DNA of 64,000 bases from Mesorhizobium sp. (GCF_016793485.1 NZ_JAEULZ010000003.1:248001-312000), one strand, 5' to 3'. Shown: positions 33,141 through 42,814, counted from the first letter of the stretch. The notes: generated by a model not told the origin, from the sequence alone. Made by a program: numbers and translations.

Positions 33141-34511
33141 TCAGCTTCCTATCAGAAAATCGAACACCAGCTTGACATTGAGCACAATGATGAGCGCGGC
33201 AACCAGCACCGCGATTGCCGTGATCCAGCGCGGCGCAACGAGCGCTCCCATCTTTGCCCGCGAAGACGTCATCATCACCAACGGCACCACCGCGAAGGGA
33301 AGCTGCAGGCTGAGCGTGACCTGGGTCAGGATCAACAGCTTGCCAGTCTGCGCCTCGCCGTAAAGTATCGTGACGCCTGCGGCCGGTATGATGGCCAGTC
33401 CCCGCGTGATCAGCCGCCTGAGCCAGGGGGCGATGCGGAAATTGATGAACCCCTCCATAACAATCTGCCCGGCCATGGTGGCTGTTACCGTGGAGTTGAG
33501 GCCGCAGCAGAGCAGCGCGATGGCGAAGAGCGTCGGCGCCAGCGCCAACCCCAGGAGCGGCGCGAGCAGGCTATGCGCCTCCCCGAGATCCTCGACTCCC
33601 GTCTGGCCCGACACGTTGAAGGTGGCCGCAGCAAGGATCAGGATCGAGGCATTGACGGTCAGTGCGAACATCAGCGCGATGGTTGAATCCAGAGTAGCGA
33701 ATTTCAGCGCCTCCCGCCGCTCGGGCAGGCTTTCGCCGTAGGCTCGCGTCTGCACGATGGAGGAATGCAGGTAGAGGTTGTGCGGCATGACTGTCGCGCC
33801 GATGATGCCGAGCGCCAGATAGAGCATGTCCGGGTTGGTGATGATCTGGGTCGTCGGCGCGAAACCCCGGATCACCTCGCCCCAGTTCGGATCGGCCAGC
33901 AATATCTGGACGAGAAAACACACGGCGATGACGCCAAGCAGCGTAATGACGAAGGCCTCGATCCAGCGAAAACCCTTGTTCTGCAGCCAGAGGATGAGGA
34001 ACACGTCAAGCGCGGTAATGACGACGCCAAGCTCAAGCGGGATCCCAAACAAAAGATTGAGCCCGATAGCGGTGCCTATAACTTCCGCGATGTCAGTGGC
34101 CACAATGGCGATCTCGGCAAGGAACCACAGCATCCATGCGATCGGCCGCGGAAAGGCGTCGCGGCAGGCCTGCGCGAGATCTCGGCCGGTGGCTATGGCG
34201 AGACGCGCGCAGAGATGCTGCAGCAGGATCGCCATGAGATTGGACAGGAGCGCAATGAACAGCAGCGCGTATCCGAAACGCGACCCACCGGCGAGCGACG
34301 TCGCCCAGTTGCCCGGATCCATGTAGCCGACGGCCACCAGATAGCCTGGGCCGAGAAAGGCGGTGAATTTCCGGAAGGTCGATGCGTTGGCCCGAACCGG
34401 GATCGAGCGGAAAACCTCGACCAGGGAGGGATCACCCCGCTGCCGTAGCCAAGCCTGGTCCCCGATTTGGTCCCTCGACTTCTCCTGAAGTTCATTCCCT
34501 GACAAAGCCAA
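33141..34511 (-). CDS. mntH: Nramp family Mn2+/H+ transporter MntH
   Basis: 456 aa, about eleven membrane helices. Metal-site motifs are [13 protein letters not shown] in helix 1 and [13 protein letters not shown] in helix 6, as in MntH, which imports Mn2+ (and some Fe2+) with protons. No in-frame ATG lies near the N-terminus. I place the start at the TTG at 34511, since GAGG sits 7 nt before it. A TTG at 34532 is also in frame but lies inside the palindromic operator. Probably repressed by a manganese-sensing Fur-family protein (Mur). Confidence 0.93.
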   Translation of the reverse strand: MALSGNELQEKSRDQIGDQAWLRQRGDPSLVEVFRSIPVRANASTFRKFTAFLGPGYLVAVGYMDPGNWATSLAGGSRFGYALLFIALLSNLMAILLQHLCARLAIATGRDLAQACRDAFPRPIAWMLWFLAEIAIVATDIAEVIGTAIGLNLLFGIPLELGVVITALDVFLILWLQNKGFRWIEAFVITLLGVIAVCFLVQILLADPNWGEVIRGFAPTTQIITNPDMLYLALGIIGATVMPHNLYLHSSIVQTRAYGESLPERREALKFATLDSTIALMFALTVNASILILAAATFNVSGQTGVEDLGEAHSLLAPLLGLALAPTLFAIALLCCGLNSTVTATMAGQIVMEGFINFRIAPWLRRLITRGLAIIPAAGVTILYGEAQTGKLLILTQVTLSLQLPFAVVPLVMMTSSRAKMGALVAPRWITAIAVLVAALIIVLNVKLVFDFLIGS

Positions 34512-34522
34512 AGTCCAACCTC

Positions 34523-34541
34523 GCAAATGCAATTCATTTGC
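34523..34541. promoter_or_regulatory. mntH: Palindromic Mur/Fur-type operator upstream of mntH
   Basis: GCAAATGCAATTCATTTGC, perfect 7-bp arms around CAATT, lies 11 nt before the proposed mntH start. TGCAAAT-type repeats are those of manganese-responsive (Mur) sites in rhizobia. Occupancy here would block mntH expression. The regulator is not in the window. Confidence 0.7.
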
Positions 34542-34605
34542 AACTAGATCACAACGTCAAACGAAGTCAAGCGGCGGCACAGGCGTTGCGCAGGACAAAA
34601 CGTGC

Positions 34606-35526
34606 TCAGCCTACGGTAGCCGCAGCTTCCGCGAGTATCCAATCCCGAAAGGCAATGACGCGGGCGTCGATCTCGCCCGCTCGCGGGTAGACGAGATGAT
34701 AAGCGAAGCTTGGCGCCATGCGCACGCCCAGCGCGAAAGGCTGCACGAGGCGCCCGTCTGAAAGGTCGTTGGCGACCATGGCGAAATCTGCAAGCGCAAC
34801 CGCACTGCCCTCCACGGCCGCCTGGATGCAGTCCGACGAGTTGCCGAATACGACCGCGCGGCTTTCGTCGAAATCGTCGATTCCGGCGGCAGCCATCCAC
34901 ATGCTCCAGTTCGGCCAGGTCACGCCCTGACGCGACCAGTCGATATGGACCAGCCTATGGTTGAAAAGATCACGCGGGACATTCAGCTGCGGCCCGTTGC
35001 GCAACAACTGCGGGCTGCAAATAGGGATGATGACGTTGTCGAACAGGCGGTGCGTGGTCAATCCGGCATATTTGCCCTCGCCGAAGCGGATGCCGACATC
35101 CACGTCATCGGCATCGAAGTCGCGGACTTCGTAAGAAATGTCGAAGCGCAGATCGATATCCGGAAAAGCGGCGCGGAAATTGTCTACCCGGCGCATCAGC
35201 CATTTCGCAGCGAAATGGGCGTCGGCCGTGACCTTCAAAAGCGACTGCCCGCGCGACAACTTTTGCGCCCGCGACACCGCGCGGTTCAGCAGGTCAATCG
35301 CCTCCGTCGAGGCATCGAAGAGAACCGTCCCGGCTTCAGTCAACTTCATGCTGCGGCTGTTGCGGACGAAAAGCTTCAGGCCAAGCTGATCCTCGATCTC
35401 CTTGATCTGGTGGCTGACAGCCGCAGGCGTCAGCGCCAGTTCGTCGGCCGCGCGCGTGAAATTCAGATGCCTGGCTGCGGCTTCGAGCGTCCGTAATGCA
35501 CGGGTACCAGGCAGCAAACGAGCCAT
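34606..35526 (-). CDS. LysR-type regulator, GcvA-like
   Basis: 306 aa from the ATG at 35526 (MARLLPGTRALRTLEAAARH). The helix-turn-helix is FTRAADELALTPAAVSHQI, and the effector domain with VTADAHFAAKWLMRRVDNF is the GcvA/AmpR subgroup. A longer in-frame reading from 35553 exists. It lies upstream of mntH on the same strand but separated by about 95 nt and an operator, so control of mntH is not implied. Target unknown. Confidence 0.88.
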   Translation of the reverse strand: MARLLPGTRALRTLEAAARHLNFTRAADELALTPAAVSHQIKEIEDQLGLKLFVRNSRSMKLTEAGTVLFDASTEAIDLLNRAVSRAQKLSRGQSLLKVTADAHFAAKWLMRRVDNFRAAFPDIDLRFDISYEVRDFDADDVDVGIRFGEGKYAGLTTHRLFDNVIIPICSPQLLRNGPQLNVPRDLFNHRLVHIDWSRQGVTWPNWSMWMAAAGIDDFDESRAVVFGNSSDCIQAAVEGSAVALADFAMVANDLSDGRLVQPFALGVRMAPSFAYHLVYPRAGEIDARVIAFRDWILAEAAATVG

Positions 35527-35654
35527 GATCTTCAAACCCAATTTAACGATCAAGCAAAAACTACTCGTTTCTCCTTTTCAACGCAACGAGACATGATGCG
35601 TTATAGACGAAACCATCAAACCGGATTTGATCTCCGGAGACTTCGGAACTTGCT

Positions 35655-35831
35655 ATGTTCATCGCTTTCGCCTCACTTCGTGCCCTCGTCCGTGGCTCCG
35701 TGCGGGTGTCCACCCTGTCCGACAGGGATCTCGCCGATATCGGCGTCCGGTCGCGCGCGCTTTCGAGCAGCGTCGATCGTGAGGTCGGGAAGCGCCGCCT
35801 GGTCGATTTCGGCTGGCGTCTGGGACGATAA
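35655..35831 (+). CDS. DUF1127-like small protein
   Basis: 58 aa, MFIAFASLRALVRGSVRVST followed by the DUF1127 core LSDRDLADIGV and a basic tail. Such small proteins are frequent in rhizobia. CCGGAG lies somewhat far (about 15 nt) before the ATG. Unlike the gene at 27807, no CTCCTGAC palindrome precedes it. Divergent from the LysR gene. Confidence 0.75.
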   Translation: MFIAFASLRALVRGSVRVSTLSDRDLADIGVRSRALSSSVDREVGKRRLVDFGWRLGR

Positions 35832-35891
35832 GACTGCAGCGCCTCGGCGGAAGGCTGCGACGAACTCCCTCCCGTCTGGCTGCATACCTCG

Positions 35892-35922
35892 CCGCCTCTC
35901 CCCACGTGAGCGGGAGAGGCGG
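35892..35922. terminator. Hairpin after the DUF1127 gene
   Basis: An 11-bp perfect stem CCGCCTCTCCC / GGGAGAGGCGG with a 9-nt loop containing CACGTGA, between the convergent DUF1127 and L,D-transpeptidase genes. No T tract, so it may be a weak terminator or a dispersed palindromic repeat; only one copy was noticed here. Confidence 0.45.
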
Positions 35923-35931
35923 TACTTTCGC

Positions 35932-36525
35932 TTATCGAGATACCTGCAGGATCGTCTGCCTCGACAAATGGGGCAGTAACCGGGCCATAACCCTGGCCGT
36001 CACGGCAACGCAGCCTTGTGTCGGCGTAAAGCCCGAGCGGGCGAGGTGGAAGAAGATGGCGCTGCCCCTCCCGCGCCTGCGTGGCGAAATGTTCCAATCC
36101 AGTACGAGGCAATAGTCATAGAGACGGTCGTTGCGCCGCATCGTTTCGTGGCTTGCCCCGTACGGTATCCTGACCGGACGGTTGTAATTTCGGTCCTGCG
36201 GCACCTCGCACCAGCCCAGATCGGCTGAAATCGGCGTCATCCCGAGCCGTGTCCGGCGCGCAGCGACGTTGTCGCCGCGGAAATAGCCGGACAGGATGCG
36301 CATATTGCCCAGCGGTGTCGCGCCGTCGCCCTCGCGCTTGTTGGACGATATGCCGCCCTGACCAAGTGCGCAGGGGAACACCAGGCTACCTGCCGCCAGA
36401 AGGCCCTGCGACGGATTGCCCGGCCTTGCCCGAACCGTGAGCCGGTTAATTCCCGGCTGCGGTCCAGCGCGGTATTTTGCATTGCCCGACTTACACTTAT
36501 ATTTTTTGCTGTATGATCCCTGCAC
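35932..36525 (-). CDS. L,D-transpeptidase (YkuD) family protein
   Basis: 197 aa from a GTG at 36525; no better start lies before the domain. The YkuD-like catalytic region is FFHLARSGFTPTQGCVAVT, giving the histidine and the nucleophilic cysteine, though TQGC replaces the more common S/T-H-G-C. It also has KREGDGATPLGNMRI, typical of the group. It would cross-link peptidoglycan or attach proteins in the periplasm. No clear signal peptide is seen with this start, so the N-terminus may be wrong. Confidence 0.75.
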   Translation of the reverse strand: MQGSYSKKYKCKSGNAKYRAGPQPGINRLTVRARPGNPSQGLLAAGSLVFPCALGQGGISSNKREGDGATPLGNMRILSGYFRGDNVAARRTRLGMTPISADLGWCEVPQDRNYNRPVRIPYGASHETMRRNDRLYDYCLVLDWNISPRRRGRGSAIFFHLARSGFTPTQGCVAVTARVMARLLPHLSRQTILQVSR

Positions 36526-36622
36526 GACAAATCACCCGATCCGGATGGCAGACGTTCCGCACAAACGCACCTCCGGGTCAACCGATCAACCGGCCTCTGC
36601 GGCCGCTGGCACGGAATGAAGC

Positions 36623-37306
36623 ATGACCTCACGCACAATCCTGATCGTGGACGACGATGACGACCTGCGCTCCACACTTGTCGAGCAGCTCTCGCTTTAC
36701 GAGGAGTTCGACGTTCTGGAAGAGCCGACCGCCGGCAAGGGCATCACTGCTGCGCGCGGTGGCGTCGTCGATCTCCTGATCATGGATGTGGGGCTGCCCG
36801 ACATGGACGGGCGCGAGGCCGTGAAGCTTTTGCGCAAGGGCGGCTACAAGGCGCCGATCATCATGCTGACTGGCCACGACACCGATTCGGACACCATTCT
36901 CGGACTGGAAGCCGGCGCCAACGACTATGTGACCAAGCCGTTCCGGTTTGCAGTGCTTCTAGCACGCATACGCGCGCAACTGCGCCAGCACGAGCAGAGC
37001 GAGGACGCAACATTCTCGGTTGGCCCCTACACGTTCAAGCCGTCGCAGAAGCTGCTGGTCGACCCGCGCGGCGCTAAGGTCCGGCTGACCGAGAAGGAAG
37101 CCTCGATCATCAAGTATCTCTATCGGGCCGACCAAAAGGTCGTCACACGCGATATCCTGCTGGAAGAAGTCTGGGGCTACAATTCCGGCGTCACCACACA
37201 TACGCTCGAGACCCATGTTTACCGGTTGCGCCAGAAGATAGAACGCGATCCTTCCAATGCGGAAATACTTGTGACAGAAAGCGGCGGCTACAAACTCGTT
37301 CCCTAG
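36623..37306 (+). CDS. cenR: OmpR-family response regulator, CenR-like
   Basis: 227 aa. A receiver domain (LIVDDDDDLRSTLVEQL, phospho-acceptor Asp55 in LLIMDVGLPD, Lys in VTKPFR) is joined to a winged-helix DNA-binding domain (LTEKEASIIKYLYRADQK and THTLETHVYRLRQKIE). The sequence resembles CenR, an essential cell-envelope regulator in alphaproteobacteria. The partner kinase is not adjacent. Next gene encodes a lone cyclic-nucleotide-binding domain 79 nt downstream. The symbol is from overall resemblance only. Confidence 0.78.
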   Translation: MTSRTILIVDDDDDLRSTLVEQLSLYEEFDVLEEPTAGKGITAARGGVVDLLIMDVGLPDMDGREAVKLLRKGGYKAPIIMLTGHDTDSDTILGLEAGANDYVTKPFRFAVLLARIRAQLRQHEQSEDATFSVGPYTFKPSQKLLVDPRGAKVRLTEKEASIIKYLYRADQKVVTRDILLEEVWGYNSGVTTHTLETHVYRLRQKIERDPSNAEILVTESGGYKLVP

Positions 37307-37385
37307 CGGCAGGATAAGGGGTCCCGTCGCGGAGAGGTAGGGAAGCACCACAGGAGGAGCGCCAGACTGGGTTTTCGGGGACATC

Positions 37386-37838
37386 ATGGCGCTGGATGAT
37401 CACATCCGCATCCTGTCCGACGTGAGGCTTTTCGAGGGCTTCACGGTCGAACAACTGCGTCTTCTTGCCTTTGGCGCGGAGGCTATGCGTCTGCCTGCCG
37501 GCAAGCGTCTCTATCTGGAGGACGATGAGGCCGATTCCGCCTACATCGTCATACGCGGCAATCTCCGCCTGTTTCGCGAGCATGATGGCCAGAACGTCGA
37601 GGTCAGCGTCGCCAGCACCGGTTCGGTGCTCGGCGAGATGGCGTTGATCGCCGACTCCCGCCGGATGACGAGCGCCGAGGCCGCCACCGATTCCGAGATC
37701 CTGCGGATCAACCGTTCCATGTTCCGCCGTATCCTGGAAGAATTCCCCGATACGGCGGAAAAGCTGCGCCAGCAGATCATCGACGACCTGCAGGCGTTGA
37801 TCCGGCGTATTGAACAGGTCGGCGAACGGTTGGGCTGA
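37386..37838 (+). CDS. Stand-alone cyclic nucleotide-binding domain protein
   Basis: 150 aa made of one cNMP-binding fold: LSDVRLFEGFTVEQLRLLAF, RLYLEDDEADSAYIVIRGNLRL and the phosphate-binding region GSVLGEMALIADSRRMTSAEA. A C-terminal helix follows, but there is no helix-turn-helix, so it is not a Crp/Fnr activator. GGGGAC lies before the ATG. It may act with CenR by protein contact; this is inference from adjacency. Convergent with xthA. Confidence 0.88.
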   Translation: MALDDHIRILSDVRLFEGFTVEQLRLLAFGAEAMRLPAGKRLYLEDDEADSAYIVIRGNLRLFREHDGQNVEVSVASTGSVLGEMALIADSRRMTSAEAATDSEILRINRSMFRRILEEFPDTAEKLRQQIIDDLQALIRRIEQVGERLG

Positions 37839-37841
37839 CCC

Positions 37842-38648
37842 TCAACCGAAATCGAAGCGCGCGATGACCGGCACGTGATCGGAGGGCCGGTCCCAGCCGC
37901 GTGCGTCTCGCAGGATATCGATGCCCTTCAGGCTCGGCGCAAGATTTTCGGACGACCAGATATGGTCGAGCCTGCGGCCACGGTCGGACGCCGCCCAATC
38001 GGCCGCGCGATAACTCCACCATGTGTAAAGCTTCTGTTCTGGCGGAACGTTGAGCCGCATCAGGTCGACCCAGCCTCCGGCCTTGCGCATCGCCTCGAAA
38101 CCTTCGGTCTCGACCGGGGTATGGCTGACGACATTCAGCAACTGCTTGTGCGACCAGACATCGTGCTCCAACGGCGCGATGTTCAGGTCGCCGACAAGGA
38201 TCGACCCGGATAGCCCGTCCTGCTCGGCGCGCATGGCGTTCATTTCAGCGACGAAGTCGAGCTTGTGCCGGAACTTCGGGTTGATTGCCGGATCGGGCTC
38301 GTCGCCGCCCGCGGGCACGTAGAAATTGTGCACGACGATGGAACGACCGTCCGTCTCAAGCCGCACTGAAATATGGCGACTGTCGGGGATTTCGCAGAAG
38401 CGCCGGCGCTCCACCACCTCCAGCGGCATGCGCGCCAGCGTAGCCACGCCGTGATAGCCCTTCTGGCCGTGGATCTCGATATGGCGGTAGCCGAGCGCCT
38501 GGAACCGGGCGAGCGGGAAAAGGTCATCCGGGCATTTGGTCTCCTGCAGGCAGATGACATCAGGCGCGTGTTCGAGGATCAGCCTCTCGACCAACGGCGC
38601 ACGCAACCGCACCGAGTTGATGTTCCAGGTGGCGATGGAAAAGGGCAT
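37842..38648 (-). CDS. xthA: Exodeoxyribonuclease III
   Basis: 268 aa AP endonuclease and 3' exonuclease for base-excision repair. Catalytic signatures of the EEP fold are visible: SIATWNINSVRLR, CLQETKCPDDLFP, GDLNIAPLEHDVW, and SDHVPVIARF at the end. I use the ATG at 38648 (MPFSIATWN); the longer in-frame reading to 38714 enters the terminator region of lolA. Confidence 0.95.
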   Translation of the reverse strand: MPFSIATWNINSVRLRAPLVERLILEHAPDVICLQETKCPDDLFPLARFQALGYRHIEIHGQKGYHGVATLARMPLEVVERRRFCEIPDSRHISVRLETDGRSIVVHNFYVPAGGDEPDPAINPKFRHKLDFVAEMNAMRAEQDGLSGSILVGDLNIAPLEHDVWSHKQLLNVVSHTPVETEGFEAMRKAGGWVDLMRLNVPPEQKLYTWWSYRAADWAASDRGRRLDHIWSSENLAPSLKGIDILRDARGWDRPSDHVPVIARFDFG

Positions 38649-38708
38649 TGAAGGTCCGGCGTTGGGATATGGAATCGGGAGCCGGAAACTGACAGCAGCA
38701 GACCCAAA

Positions 38709-38741
38709 GAACAAGGCTCGCGCGATGCGCGAGCCTTGTTC
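38709..38741 (-). terminator. Terminator of lolA
   Basis: A 15-bp perfect stem GAACAAGGCTCGCGC / GCGCGAGCCTTGTTC around GAT, 27 nt after the lolA stop on the minus strand and followed by TTT. The T tract is short. Confidence 0.8.
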
Positions 38742-38767
38742 TCAATCGTTTGGAATGGTCCGGAAAC

Positions 38768-39478
38768 TCAGCGGTTGCTGGTCTTCGCACCCGGCCGATT
38801 AAGTTCGTAGTTTCGCTTGTAGTCTACTACGAAAAGACCCTGGTCGATCTTCACGCCCTGCTGGACGTTGAAGATCATTACGGTCGTATCCTTGCCCTGC
38901 GGATCGGTGATCGTCCACTGGCGCAGCTCGTAGGATTTCGGATCGAACATCAGCGTGATGGTTGAATTGCCGAAGAACTGGCGATCTGCGAGCTGGATCG
39001 TGGTCAGATCGTTTTCCTCTCGCACGCTCTTCACGCGTTTGCCGGAAAGGTCGATCCGCTCGTCCAGAAGCAACTTCAGCGGCGTCTTGGACAGAGGATA
39101 CATGTCCATGGTGTTGAGCTTGTTATTGTCGATCACGACGTTCTTACCGTCGGCGATGACCCGATAGCCGGACGGCGGCTCGTAGTTGAAGCGCAGCTTG
39201 CCGGGGCGCTGGATGAAGAACTTGCCGCCGGTCTGCTCGCCGCGCGGCCCGAACTGCACAAACTCGCCCGTCATCGTCGCGACGTTCGAGAAATGGTCCG
39301 CGATGCGCTGCGCTGCATCGGAAGCGGCATTTGCGGACTGGATCAGCCCGAAGCCAGGCAAAGTGGTGAGAACGGCCAAGCCTGCCGCGCCGACGCCAAG
39401 CCTCAACAGGCCGCGTCGGGTGATATCTGTCGTTGAACGGGTTTTCATGCCGGTCGTCACTTTCGTCGTCTTGTTCAT
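38768..39478 (-). CDS. lolA: Outer-membrane lipoprotein carrier LolA family protein with a Tat-like signal
   Basis: 236 aa from the ATG at 39478; a GTG at 39496 and an ATG at 39448 are also in frame. LolA-family features are MTGEFVQFGPRGEQTGGKFF and RPGKLRFNYEPPSGYRVIAD, then NTMDMYPLSKTPLKLLLDE. It would ferry lipoproteins across the periplasm to the outer membrane. The signal region reads TRRGLLRLGVGAAGLAVL, a twin-arginine pattern, whereas LolA of enteric bacteria uses Sec. Located just downstream of ftsK (107 nt). Confidence 0.87.
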   Translation of the reverse strand: MNKTTKVTTGMKTRSTTDITRRGLLRLGVGAAGLAVLTTLPGFGLIQSANAASDAAQRIADHFSNVATMTGEFVQFGPRGEQTGGKFFIQRPGKLRFNYEPPSGYRVIADGKNVVIDNNKLNTMDMYPLSKTPLKLLLDERIDLSGKRVKSVREENDLTTIQLADRQFFGNSTITLMFDPKSYELRQWTITDPQGKDTTVMIFNVQQGVKIDQGLFVVDYKRNYELNRPGAKTSNR

Positions 39479-39585
39479 GGCGATGTCGATAGGCACGCAG
39501 TGGGGCCTAAGTTTGGCGGCACCTGGGATGCCCCTGAAAACCCGTTACATGGGGGCGAAGTTCCCGAAATTGAAGCCAGGGTAGT

Positions 39586-42240
39586 TTAAAGCTTATCCTC
39601 CTCGGTCGGAACGAGGATTTCGCGTTTTCCCGCGTGATTCGCGGGGCCGACGATGCCCTCCTTCTCCATCTTTTCGATAATGGAAGCTGCACGGTTATAT
39701 CCGATGCCGAGACGGCGCTGGATGTAACTGGTGGATGCCTTGCCGTCGCGCAGAACCACGGCAACCGCCTGATCGTAGGGATCGTCCGACTCCTCGAACA
39801 CCCCCGAAACGCCGCCGCCGCCCTTACCGGACGGTTCGTCGTCCTCGTCCTCTTCGTCGTCCTCGGTTATGGCGTCGAGATATTCGGGCACGCCCTGCAG
39901 CTTGAGGTGGGCGACCACTTTCTCAACCTCGTCGTCCGAGACGAAGGGACCGTGGACGCGCTGGATGCGACCGCCGCCGGCCATGTAGAGCATGTCACCC
40001 ATGCCAAGCAGTTGCTCCGCGCCCTGCTCGCCCAGAATGGTGCGGCTGTCGATCTTGGAGGTGACCTGGAAAGACATGCGGGTCGGGAAGTTTGCCTTGA
40101 TCGTGCCGGTGATGACGTCGACTGACGGACGCTGCGTGGCCATGATGACGTGGATGCCGGCGGCGCGCGCCATCTGCGCCAGCCGCTGCACCGCGCCCTC
40201 GATGTCCTTGCCCGCAACCATCATCAGGTCGGCCATTTCGTCGATGACGACGACGATGTAGGGCATGGTCTCGAGGTCCATCTCCTCTGTCTCGTAGATA
40301 GCCTCACCGGTCTGGCGATCGAAACCGGTCTGCACCGTGCGGGAGATCTTTTCCCCCTTTTTCTCAGCCTGGGCGACGCGGGCATTGAAGCCGTCGATGT
40401 TGCGGACCCCCACCTTCGACATCTTGCGGTAGCGGTCCTCCATCTCTCGGACCGTCCATTTCAGCGCCACGACCGCTTTCTTCGGGTCGGTCACGACGGG
40501 CGTCAGCAGATGCGGGATACCGTCATAGACCGAAAGTTCCAGCATCTTGGGATCGATCATGATCAACCGGCATTCGGCCGGCGTCATACGATAGAGCAGC
40601 GACAGGATCATCGTGTTGATGGCCACCGACTTGCCCGAGCCCGTGGTGCCGGCGACCAGGACGTGCGGCATCTTGGCAATGTCGACGATGACGGACTCGC
40701 CGTTGATCGACTTGCCGAGCGCCAGCGCCAGTTTCGCCTTTGTCTGCTCGAAGTCCTGGCTGGCGAGAATCTCGCGCAGGAAGACCGTCTCGCGCTTGGC
40801 GTTGGGAAGCTCGATGCCGATGGCGTTGCGACCCGGCACGACGGCGACGCGGGCTGCAATCGCGCTCATGGACCGCGCGATGTCGTCGGCAAGGCCGATG
40901 ACGCGGCTCGACTTGATACCCGGAGCTGGCTCCAGTTCATAAAGCGTGACCACCGGTCCGGGACGGACATGGATGATCTCCCCCTTGACGCCGAAATCCT
41001 CCAGCACGCCTTCGAGAAGTCGCGCGTTCTGTTCCAGCGCGTCCTTCGAAAGCGTCGAGTCGCGGACGATGTTCTTCGGCTCCGAAAGGAAATGCAGTGT
41101 CGGCATCTCGAACGCGTCGGTACCTATCAGCGAGGTTTGCGCCTCGCGCTGGGTGCGAGCACCCGGCTTTGGCCGCGGTGCCGGCGCTTCGACGCGCGTG
41201 GCTGCATCCGAACGGAACTGCCTGACCGAAGCCGCCGATGCCCGGCGCGGCGCCTCGATCTCCGGTTCGAGATCGTCGTCTTCCTCGACAAAGCTCTCAC
41301 CTACGTCGACAGGATCCACTGCGGCGCCGCGGTCGGAAACCATCGCGGCGAAGAATTCCGGTTCGACGCGGGCGCGTCCGGCGGTGCTGACCCCGGCTTC
41401 GGCGCGCTCCGCGCGTTCGACGCGCTCTGCAGCAGCCCGCCAGCCACCAGCCTTGTCGACATTTGCGAACTCGTATTCGTCGCGGCGATATTTCGCCGAG
41501 ACCCGCCTCACAAAGGCGCGCGCCGACAGCCAGGAATGCGCAACTGCCCCGATCATCGCCTGAACACCGCCGTTGCGGTCGTCTTCGTCCTCGTCGAAGA
41601 GAAGCTCTTCCTCTACCGGCTTCTGCTTCGACTTCGCTGGAACCAGCACTGCAAAGCCGTTCTTACGGCCGCTGAGACCCGAGCCGTAGGCGAAGAGATA
41701 CGCAGCGGGCACGACGAAGACGATGCTAAGCACAGTGGCCAGCAAACCGGTCGGATAGCCTCCACCGGTGAACAGCGAGGGGACTTTCAGCACCAAGTCG
41801 CCAACTACGCCTCCAAGCCCGGAAGGCAGCGGCCATGTCTGCGGCGGCGTCAGGCAACCGGCGATCGCCGCGAACAGAAGCGCAGCGCCAAACCAAGCAG
41901 CAGCACGCTTCGGCATACTGTCGACGCCGCGCGCGGTTACGAAAAAACAGCCCCAGATCACTGCGGGAACGAGTGCAGCGACAGATGCCAGCCCGAAGAA
42001 CTGCATGGCGAGGTCGGCAAAGACCGCGCCCGCATAGCCCATCGCGTTTGAAACAGGTGCGTCGGTCGCATGGCTGAAACTGGGGTCGGCCACATTCCAG
42101 GTGGCGAGGCTGGCCAGCGCGAATGCAATGAAACCAAACAGCCCGATGCCGAGTACGCGCCCCGCCTGACGGCGTAGAAAGGCGTGCAATCCGTTCCCCG
42201 CGTCATCCAGCTCAAGTGGAACTGAAACCCCAGAACGCAT
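39586..42240 (-). CDS. ftsK: DNA translocase FtsK
   Basis: 884 aa. An N-terminal domain with about four membrane helices (about 25-180) anchors it at the septum. A variable linker rich in acidic residues and Arg/Ala follows. The motor has Walker [11 protein letters not shown], a Walker B-type [13 protein letters not shown], and the C-terminal gamma winged helix ([22 protein letters not shown]) that reads polar DNA sequences. It pumps chromosome ends during division and aids dimer resolution. I use the ATG at 42240, which has GGGGA 6 nt upstream; ATGs at 42252 and 42264 are in frame. A CtrA-type site lies about 80 nt upstream. Confidence 0.95.
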   Translation of the reverse strand: MRSGVSVPLELDDAGNGLHAFLRRQAGRVLGIGLFGFIAFALASLATWNVADPSFSHATDAPVSNAMGYAGAVFADLAMQFFGLASVAALVPAVIWGCFFVTARGVDSMPKRAAAWFGAALLFAAIAGCLTPPQTWPLPSGLGGVVGDLVLKVPSLFTGGGYPTGLLATVLSIVFVVPAAYLFAYGSGLSGRKNGFAVLVPAKSKQKPVEEELLFDEDEDDRNGGVQAMIGAVAHSWLSARAFVRRVSAKYRRDEYEFANVDKAGGWRAAAERVERAERAEAGVSTAGRARVEPEFFAAMVSDRGAAVDPVDVGESFVEEDDDLEPEIEAPRRASAASVRQFRSDAATRVEAPAPRPKPGARTQREAQTSLIGTDAFEMPTLHFLSEPKNIVRDSTLSKDALEQNARLLEGVLEDFGVKGEIIHVRPGPVVTLYELEPAPGIKSSRVIGLADDIARSMSAIAARVAVVPGRNAIGIELPNAKRETVFLREILASQDFEQTKAKLALALGKSINGESVIVDIAKMPHVLVAGTTGSGKSVAINTMILSLLYRMTPAECRLIMIDPKMLELSVYDGIPHLLTPVVTDPKKAVVALKWTVREMEDRYRKMSKVGVRNIDGFNARVAQAEKKGEKISRTVQTGFDRQTGEAIYETEEMDLETMPYIVVVIDEMADLMMVAGKDIEGAVQRLAQMARAAGIHVIMATQRPSVDVITGTIKANFPTRMSFQVTSKIDSRTILGEQGAEQLLGMGDMLYMAGGGRIQRVHGPFVSDDEVEKVVAHLKLQGVPEYLDAITEDDEEDEDDEPSGKGGGGVSGVFEESDDPYDQAVAVVLRDGKASTSYIQRRLGIGYNRAASIIEKMEKEGIVGPANHAGKREILVPTEEDKL

Positions 42241-42317
42241 GTCGTTCCCCATATTCCCATGCATATGCGATGCGCAGGCGCACCTGCGGACGATACGGGG
42301 AGCCTATCGGCGGGAGG

Positions 42318-42332
42318 TTAAGGGCGCATTAA
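42318..42332. promoter_or_regulatory. CtrA-type binding site between ftsK and a divergent secreted-protein gene
   Basis: TTAAGGGCGCATTAA matches TTAA-N7-TTAA exactly, 78 nt before the ftsK start and 81 nt before the divergent gene. Consistent with cell-cycle control of ftsK by the master regulator CtrA. Confidence 0.7.
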
Positions 42333-42412
42333 CCATGGGTGGCCAATCGCCGATCCTTTCCGCGCATGAGGGCGACTTGCGTCCTTTCGCGCGAAGGAGG
42401 AAAATAGCTGTC

Positions 42413-42718
42413 ATGAAGAGACTGATCGCCGCACTGTTGATGTCCATGGTCGCGTCGAGCGCCTTTGCGGTGTCACGCTATGAGGTGAGCAACGTCACGT
42501 GCGAGACGGTACAAGCCCTGCTGCGAACGGAGGGGGAGGTAATCCTCGTCTACCGTTCCAGAGGAATTCTCGGCCTGCCTATCTACGACCGATACGTCGA
42601 CAGCCAGAAAAACTGCAACGCCGACGAGGTCGTCCGCGGGGCCGGCGTGCCCACCTCGGACAAGGACTACTGCCCCGTCCGCAAATGCGTGGAAAGCCAG
42701 ATCTTCAAATCACGCTGA
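42413..42718 (+). CDS. Small secreted protein with four cysteines, unknown function
   Basis: 101 aa from the ATG at 42413. A Sec signal peptide (MKRLIAALLMSMVASSAFAV) is followed by a short domain with NVTCETVQALLR, KNCNADEV and DYCPVRKC, giving four cysteines in the mature part, enough for two disulfides. GAAGGAGGA is 13 nt upstream. No family recognised. Shares its upstream region, including the CtrA-type site, with ftsK. Confidence 0.7.
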   Translation: MKRLIAALLMSMVASSAFAVSRYEVSNVTCETVQALLRTEGEVILVYRSRGILGLPIYDRYVDSQKNCNADEVVRGAGVPTSDKDYCPVRKCVESQIFKSR

Positions 42719-42786
42719 TGCTGTAGGCAAGCCGAGACACGGGTGGCACCTGCCCGACCCTCTGCCAATCCACTTTTCGCCATCGC

Positions 42787-42814
42787 AAAAAGGAGCCCGG
42801 CGGAAGCCGGGCTC
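42787..42814 (-). terminator. amtB: Terminator of the glnK-amtB operon
   Basis: On the minus strand, a 9-bp stem GAGCCCGGC / GCCGGGCTC with loop TTCC, then CTTTTT, 65 nt after the amtB stop. Confidence 0.92.

Noticed and set aside
35892-35922. Possible dispersed repeat element
   Set aside because: I found only one copy in the window, so a repeat family cannot be claimed; listed as a hairpin.
40150-42051. A 633-codon plus-strand frame opposite ftsK
   Set aside because: Shadow of ftsK; no start signal and no recognisable domain.
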